Source: an uncultured Bryobacteraceae bacterium (GTDB lineage: Bacteria > Acidobacteriota > Terriglobia > Bryobacterales > Bryobacteraceae). Taken from it: a stretch of 64,000 nt of DNA. The first letter of the stretch is position 1; every line of letters starts with the position of its first letter. Positions 60,261-64,000 of this stretch are shown piece by piece. The position numbers were made by a program, and so were the translations under genes. The stretch spans positions 208,393 through 272,392 of the forward strand of contig CALJAM010000001.1 in the NCBI GenBank assembly GCA_938027685.1. Reading direction: 5' to 3'. The notes under the pieces are model-generated. The model ran no database searches and was not told the DNA's origin. It saw only the letters and a program-made list of their open reading frames with translations.

Positions 60261-60884
60261 ATGTTCCATGCCATCTGGCTTGCCTTTCTGCTTCAGGCAG
60301 TCGAGCCCGGCTTTACGCCCCTGTTCGATGGCAAGAGCCTCAAGGGTTGGATCCTGGTCGGAGGCCGCGGCCTCGGTTACGTGGTGGAAAACGGTCTGCT
60401 GATCTGCCCGGCTGACGGCGGAGGCAATCTGTTCACGGAGAAGGAGTACGCGAACTTCATTCTGCGGTTCGAGTTCCGCATGGAGCCGGGCGGCAACAAC
60501 GGCGTCGGCATCCGCGCGCCGCTTCAGGGGGATCCGGCTTACCAGGGCATGGAGATCCAGATTCTGGATGACCAGCATCCCAAGTACAAAGGCTGGCTCA
60601 AGCCCGAGCAGCATCACGGTTCGATCTACGGCGTTATCCCGGCGCGTACGGGGTTCCTGAAGCCTGCGGGCGAGTGGAACGAGGAGGAAATCATGGCCGA
60701 CGGCCGGCGCATCCGCGTGACCCTCAACGGCGTCATCATCCTGGACGCGAACCTGGATATCGTGCGCGAGCCCGAGATCCTCAAACGCCATCCCGGCCTG
60801 TTGCGCACGTCAGGTCACATCGGCTTCCTGGGCCACGGCACGCGGGTCGAGTTCCGCAACATCCGCATCAAGGAGTTGCCCTGA
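60261..60884 (+). CDS. Exported DUF1080 (3-keto-disaccharide hydrolase-like) protein
   Basis: 207 residues with AAGGAG 7 bases before the ATG. Short signal ([13 protein letters not shown]). The LamG/concanavalin-like fold of DUF1080: [13 protein letters not shown] at the start, [32 protein letters not shown], and a terminal [21 protein letters not shown]. Related proteins hydrolyse 3-keto-glycosides made by Gfo/Idh-type dehydrogenases, and such genes are common in this lineage. Here it is coupled to a sulfatase, suggesting work on a sulfated glycan. Confidence 0.9.
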   Translation: MFHAIWLAFLLQAVEPGFTPLFDGKSLKGWILVGGRGLGYVVENGLLICPADGGGNLFTEKEYANFILRFEFRMEPGGNNGVGIRAPLQGDPAYQGMEIQILDDQHPKYKGWLKPEQHHGSIYGVIPARTGFLKPAGEWNEEEIMADGRRIRVTLNGVIILDANLDIVREPEILKRHPGLLRTSGHIGFLGHGTRVEFRNIRIKELP

Positions 60885-60911
60885 GCCGGAATCCTACTCC
60901 TTGATTCCGGC
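60885..60911. terminator. Bidirectional hairpin between DUF1080 and S9 peptidase genes
   Basis: GCCGGAATC and GATTCCGGC form a perfect 9-bp stem with a 9-base loop directly after the DUF1080 stop; it also covers the last codons of the convergent peptidase gene. No T-run. Likely a shared transcription end or mRNA 3' stem. Confidence 0.45.
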
Positions 60912-63002
60912 CAGGTCGAGCAGGAAGGCGTATTCGAAAGCGATCTCGCGATAGCGCTCGTAGCGGCCGGACGCGCCGCCGTGGCCGGCGTCCATGCGCG
61001 TCTTGAGCAGCAGCCGGTTATTGTCCGTCTTGAGCGCCCGCAACTTGGCGACCCACTTGGCCGGCTCCCAATACTGCACCTGCGAGTCGTGCAGCGCGGT
61101 GGTGACCAACAGGTTTGGATAGGCCTTTCGCTTCACTTGATCGTACGGCGAATAGGAGAGCATGTAATCGTAATACGTCTTGTCGTTGGGGTTGCCCCAC
61201 TCGTCGTACTCGTTCGTGGTCAGCGGAATGCTTTCATCGAGCATCGTCGTGACCACGTCCACGAACGGCACGCCCGCGATTACCCCGCGGAACAGGTCGG
61301 GGCGCATGTTGACCACGGCGCCCATCAGCAATCCTCCGGCGCTGGCGCCCTGCGCAAAAACGCGCTTGGGATCGGCGTACTTCTCACGGATCAAAAACTC
61401 AGCGCAAGCGATGAAATCGGTGAACGTATTCTTCTTCTTCAGTAACTTCCCGTCTTCGTACCACTGCCTACCGAGCTCCTGACCTCCCCGTACGTGCGCA
61501 ATGGCGTACACGAAGCCGCGATCCAGCAGGCTGATGCGGAAGGGATTGAATGTGGCCTCCGTGCTGTTGCCGTACGAGCCGTAGCCGTAAAGCAGCAGCG
61601 GGTGGGAGCCGTTCTTGCGGAAACCCTTGCGGTACACCAGCGAGATAGGCACGCGCACGCCGTCGGGCGCCGTGGCGTAGACTCTCTCGGCCTGGTAGTT
61701 CGCCGGATCGAAGCCGCCCAGCACTTCCTCGCGCTTAAGCAAGGTGCGCTGCCGCGTCTCCATGTTGTAGTCGTAGACGGAGGCGGGCGTGGTCAGCGAG
61801 CTGTAAGTGAAGCGCAGCAGCGGCGTGTCGTACTCGTAGTTGTCCGTGGGCACGACCAGGTAAGCGGGCTCCTCGAAGTCGACGTAATGCTCAGCCTTCC
61901 CGGACCAGGGCCTCACGCGCAGGCGCGTCAGGCCGTCCTTGCGCTCGACTACGACCAGGTGATCTCGGAAGATCTCGAAGTCCTGCAACAAGACGTCGCT
62001 GCGATGCGGGATTACCTCCTGCCAGTGCTCGCGCGCCGTCTGATCGACACGCGTGCGCATCAGGCGAAAGTTACGGGCGTTCCAATTGGTCCGGATGTAG
62101 AAGTGGTCGCCGTAGTGCTCTACCTCGTACTCGTGGTTCCGCTCCCTGGGCAGGAACACGCGAAAGGCGCCGGCGGGGTTGTCGGCCTCCAGCAGACGGT
62201 ACTCGGTACTGAGCGTCTGGGTGGAAGCGATCATCAGATACCGCTTGGACTTTGTCTTGGCCACGAAACAGCGGAAGGTCTCATCTTTCTCCTCGTAGAC
62301 CAGCGTGTCCGCGGCGGGATCGGCGCCCAACACATGCCGGTAGATCTGATAGGAACGGAGCGTGACCGGATGCTGGCGCGCATAGAAGACCGTGCGGTTG
62401 TCATTGGCCCAAACGACGTTGCCGGTGACGTTCGCGATGCGGTCGGGCAACAGTTGCCCCGATTCGAGGTCCTTGAAATAGAGCGTATAGAAGCGCCGCC
62501 CCACCGTATCCACACCGTAAGCGATGAGTCTGTTGTTGGTGCTGACTGCGGGACGCGTCACCGAACAGAACTTATGCCCTGCCGCCACTTGATTCACGTC
62601 TACCAGGATCTCCTCGGGCGCATCGAGCGAACCCTTCTTGCGGCAGTAAAGCGGGTATTCCTTGCCTTCTTCGACGCGCGTGTAATAGTAGTAGCCGTCC
62701 CGGAAGTACGGGACCGACATGTCGGTCTGCTTGATCCGGGTCCTGAATTCCTGGAAGAGCTTTTCCTGCAGCGGCCTCGTGTGCGCCATGACCGCTTCGG
62801 TGTAACGGTTTTCCTCCTCAAGATACTTGAGGACTTCGGGATTATCGCGCTCCCTGAGCCAGTAGTAGTTATCCACCCGGACGTGCCCGTGCTTTTCCAG
62901 ACGGGTCGGCTTGACCGGGGCGACGGGCGGCTTCGTTCCGACTTCTCCCTCCCATGCCATTACCAGCACTCCCGATGCCAAGAAAGCCAGCAAGCTTTGC
63001 AT
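60894..63002 (-). CDS. Exported S9 prolyl oligopeptidase / oligopeptidase B-like protease
   Basis: 702 residues with GGAGG 7 bases before the ATG. Weak signal sequence (LLAFLASGVLVMA). An N-terminal seven-bladed propeller (about 80-420) precedes an alpha/beta-hydrolase domain with Ser554 in GASAGGLLMG, Asp in TALHDSQV and His in DAGHGGASGRY. RVDNYYWLRERDNPEVL and GGQELGRQWYEDGK are typical of PtrB-like S9A members. It cuts short peptides after basic residues or proline. Convergent with the DUF1080 gene and divergent from the guanylyltransferase gene. Confidence 0.94.
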   Translation of the reverse strand: MQSLLAFLASGVLVMAWEGEVGTKPPVAPVKPTRLEKHGHVRVDNYYWLRERDNPEVLKYLEEENRYTEAVMAHTRPLQEKLFQEFRTRIKQTDMSVPYFRDGYYYYTRVEEGKEYPLYCRKKGSLDAPEEILVDVNQVAAGHKFCSVTRPAVSTNNRLIAYGVDTVGRRFYTLYFKDLESGQLLPDRIANVTGNVVWANDNRTVFYARQHPVTLRSYQIYRHVLGADPAADTLVYEEKDETFRCFVAKTKSKRYLMIASTQTLSTEYRLLEADNPAGAFRVFLPRERNHEYEVEHYGDHFYIRTNWNARNFRLMRTRVDQTAREHWQEVIPHRSDVLLQDFEIFRDHLVVVERKDGLTRLRVRPWSGKAEHYVDFEEPAYLVVPTDNYEYDTPLLRFTYSSLTTPASVYDYNMETRQRTLLKREEVLGGFDPANYQAERVYATAPDGVRVPISLVYRKGFRKNGSHPLLLYGYGSYGNSTEATFNPFRISLLDRGFVYAIAHVRGGQELGRQWYEDGKLLKKKNTFTDFIACAEFLIREKYADPKRVFAQGASAGGLLMGAVVNMRPDLFRGVIAGVPFVDVVTTMLDESIPLTTNEYDEWGNPNDKTYYDYMLSYSPYDQVKRKAYPNLLVTTALHDSQVQYWEPAKWVAKLRALKTDNNRLLLKTRMDAGHGGASGRYERYREIAFEYAFLLDLAGIKE

Positions 63003-63119
63003 TGAGACGCCTCCAGGGACCTTGCGGGCGTCTGACGCGGCGGTCTTCAGCCCGAATCACGAGTGTAACCCGAAGCCGGCGCCTCTGGTGGGCTGCGCTC
63101 GGCTATGCTGGCACATAGT

Positions 63120-64000
63120 ATGGCCATGCTGGATAACCGTTGCTTCGCAGTGATTATGGCAGGGGGGCGCGGGACCCGTTTTTGGCCGCGCAGCCGAAGG
63201 CGCCAGGCCAAGCAGGTGCTCCGGTTCTTCGGTGAGCGGTCCCTGATCCAGCAGACCGTGGACCGCTTGCGCCCGCTGCTCCCTGCCGAGCGCATCTGGG
63301 TCATCACCAACGAGGATCTGCGCCCGGAGATCGTTCGCCAGTTGCCCGAGGTGCCGCCCCGGCAGATTGTAGCCGAGCCGGCCCAGCGCAACACGGCGCC
63401 CTGCATCGGTTTGGCCGCCCGTATCCTGACGTCGCTCGAGCCCGACGCCGCGATGGGTGTTTTCCCGGCGGATCAACTTATCGCCTCGCCACGGCCCTTC
63501 CAGCGCTTGATACGGGCCGCCTTTCGCGCGGCGCAGCAGGATCGCCTGGTTGTGATCGGCGTCCGGCCGCGGTGGCCGGAAACCGGTTACGGCTACGTCG
63601 AGTTTCCCGAGGGTTTCGAACCGGACGTTCTGAAACCCGTGCCCATCGTTCGTTTCCGCGAAAAGCCGGATCTGGCCACCGCCCGCCGCTACCTGCGAGC
63701 AGGCCGCTTTTATTGGAACTCTGGCATCTTTTTCTGGCGGGCCCGCGTGTTCCTCGATGAGCTCGAGCAGCACCTGCCCGCCACCGCGCGCATTCTCTCC
63801 CGGCTACCCGCCTTCAGCGATCGCCGCTTCCCCCGCCGGCTGGGTGAGCTTTACCCCAGCTGCGAAAACATCTCCGTGGACTATGCCGTGCTCGAGAAAA
63901 GTCGCAACGTAGTGGGCTTCGCCAGCGACAAGATCGAATGGAACGATGTGGGGAGCTGGAACGCGGTGTACGAGTTGCTGCCCCATGACGGCCAGGGCAA
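63120..64000 (+). CDS. Mannose-1-phosphate guanylyltransferase, N-terminal part
   Basis: About 293 codons from ATG 63120 (63126 also possible) to the right edge, with no stop. Nucleotidyltransferase motifs: VIMAGGRGTRFWPRSR at the start, AEPAQRNTAPCIGLAA, GVFPADQLIASP, GYGYVEF, REKPDLATARRYL, YWNSGIFFWRARVF and ENISVDYAVLEKS. These are specific to GDP-mannose pyrophosphorylases of the ManC/RfbM type. The enzyme makes GDP-mannose from mannose-1-phosphate and GTP for glycan or osmolyte synthesis. No ribosome site; TATGCT (63104-63109) lies 10 bases upstream. Cut by the window edge. Confidence 0.92.
   Translation, partial: MAMLDNRCFAVIMAGGRGTRFWPRSRRRQAKQVLRFFGERSLIQQTVDRLRPLLPAERIWVITNEDLRPEIVRQLPEVPPRQIVAEPAQRNTAPCIGLAARILTSLEPDAAMGVFPADQLIASPRPFQRLIRAAFRAAQQDRLVVIGVRPRWPETGYGYVEFPEGFEPDVLKPVPIVRFREKPDLATARRYLRAGRFYWNSGIFFWRARVFLDELEQHLPATARILSRLPAFSDRRFPRRLGELYPSCENISVDYAVLEKSRNVVGFASDKIEWNDVGSWNAVYELLPHDGQG

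Noticed and set aside
1..64000. tRNA, rRNA, CRISPR, insertion sequence or prophage
   Set aside because: Scanning the intergenic spans showed no cloverleaf, repeat-spacer array, transposase or integrase; nothing supports a mobile element.

Overview
This 64 kb window is a GC-rich, densely coded bacterial chromosome segment, most likely from an Acidobacteriota member close to Bryobacterales/Solibacter. The evidence is one exported protein with the C-terminal repeat domain typical of Solibacter-group proteins (37122-39233), a large Oar-like TonB-dependent receptor with an N-terminal carboxypeptidase-regulatory-like domain, and many Tat-signal enzymes (Gfo/Idh/MocA, sulfatase, aldo/keto reductase, GH51). 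I see no rRNA, tRNA, CRISPR array, prophage or insertion sequence.

Layout. 1-4685: a minus-strand run of GH51 arabinofuranosidase, TlpA-like thioredoxin, GlcD-like flavoprotein and an exported URO-D-like protein. 4789-6265: a pterin operon with two tandem 6-pyruvoyl-tetrahydropterin synthase homologues and folE; the first synthase copy lacks the catalytic cysteine. 6443-12605: a probable glucosylglycerate-type osmolyte locus with two GT81-like glycosyltransferases, an MscS-related membrane protein, a convergent HAD phosphatase and a divergent histidine kinase/response regulator pair. 12609-19581: glutamate synthase (gltB, gltD) with a divergent LysR regulator and a well-formed promoter/operator region. 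19591-26468: DinB protein, orphan sugar-binding lipoprotein, Tat aldo/keto reductase, gamma-glutamyltransferase and a TgpA-like membrane transglutaminase. 26522-36142: divergent phosphoglucose isomerase, a 47-residue membrane protein, rph, rdgB, exported aldose epimerase, Gfo/Idh, SMP-30, Nudix and mutS2. 36272-39233: rhodanese and the Solibacter-type exported protein. 40030-47437: a probable sialic-acid locus (TonB receptor, GntR regulator, GH33 sialidase, NanA-like lyase, MFS transporter). 47443-64000: exported Gfo/Idh and VOC proteins, PAP2 phosphatase, FmdB zinc ribbon, an S41-family protein without catalytic Ser/Lys, a GH50-like hydrolase, a DUF5107-TPR protein, ribBA, sulfatase, DUF1080 protein, S9 peptidase and the start of a mannose-1-phosphate guanylyltransferase gene.

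Together the genes suggest a heterotroph that degrades complex polysaccharides and sialylated glycans and makes a negatively charged sugar-glycerate osmolyte. The most notable signals are: start codons without a Shine-Dalgarno site lying 6-9 nt behind a TAnnnT hexamer (candidate leaderless mRNAs); a near-palindrome placed exactly between the -35 and -10 boxes of the TonB receptor promoter; and several enzyme homologues with lost or altered active-site motifs (first PTPS copy, S41 protein, the GTP cyclohydrolase II half of RibBA, the Smr domain of MutS2).
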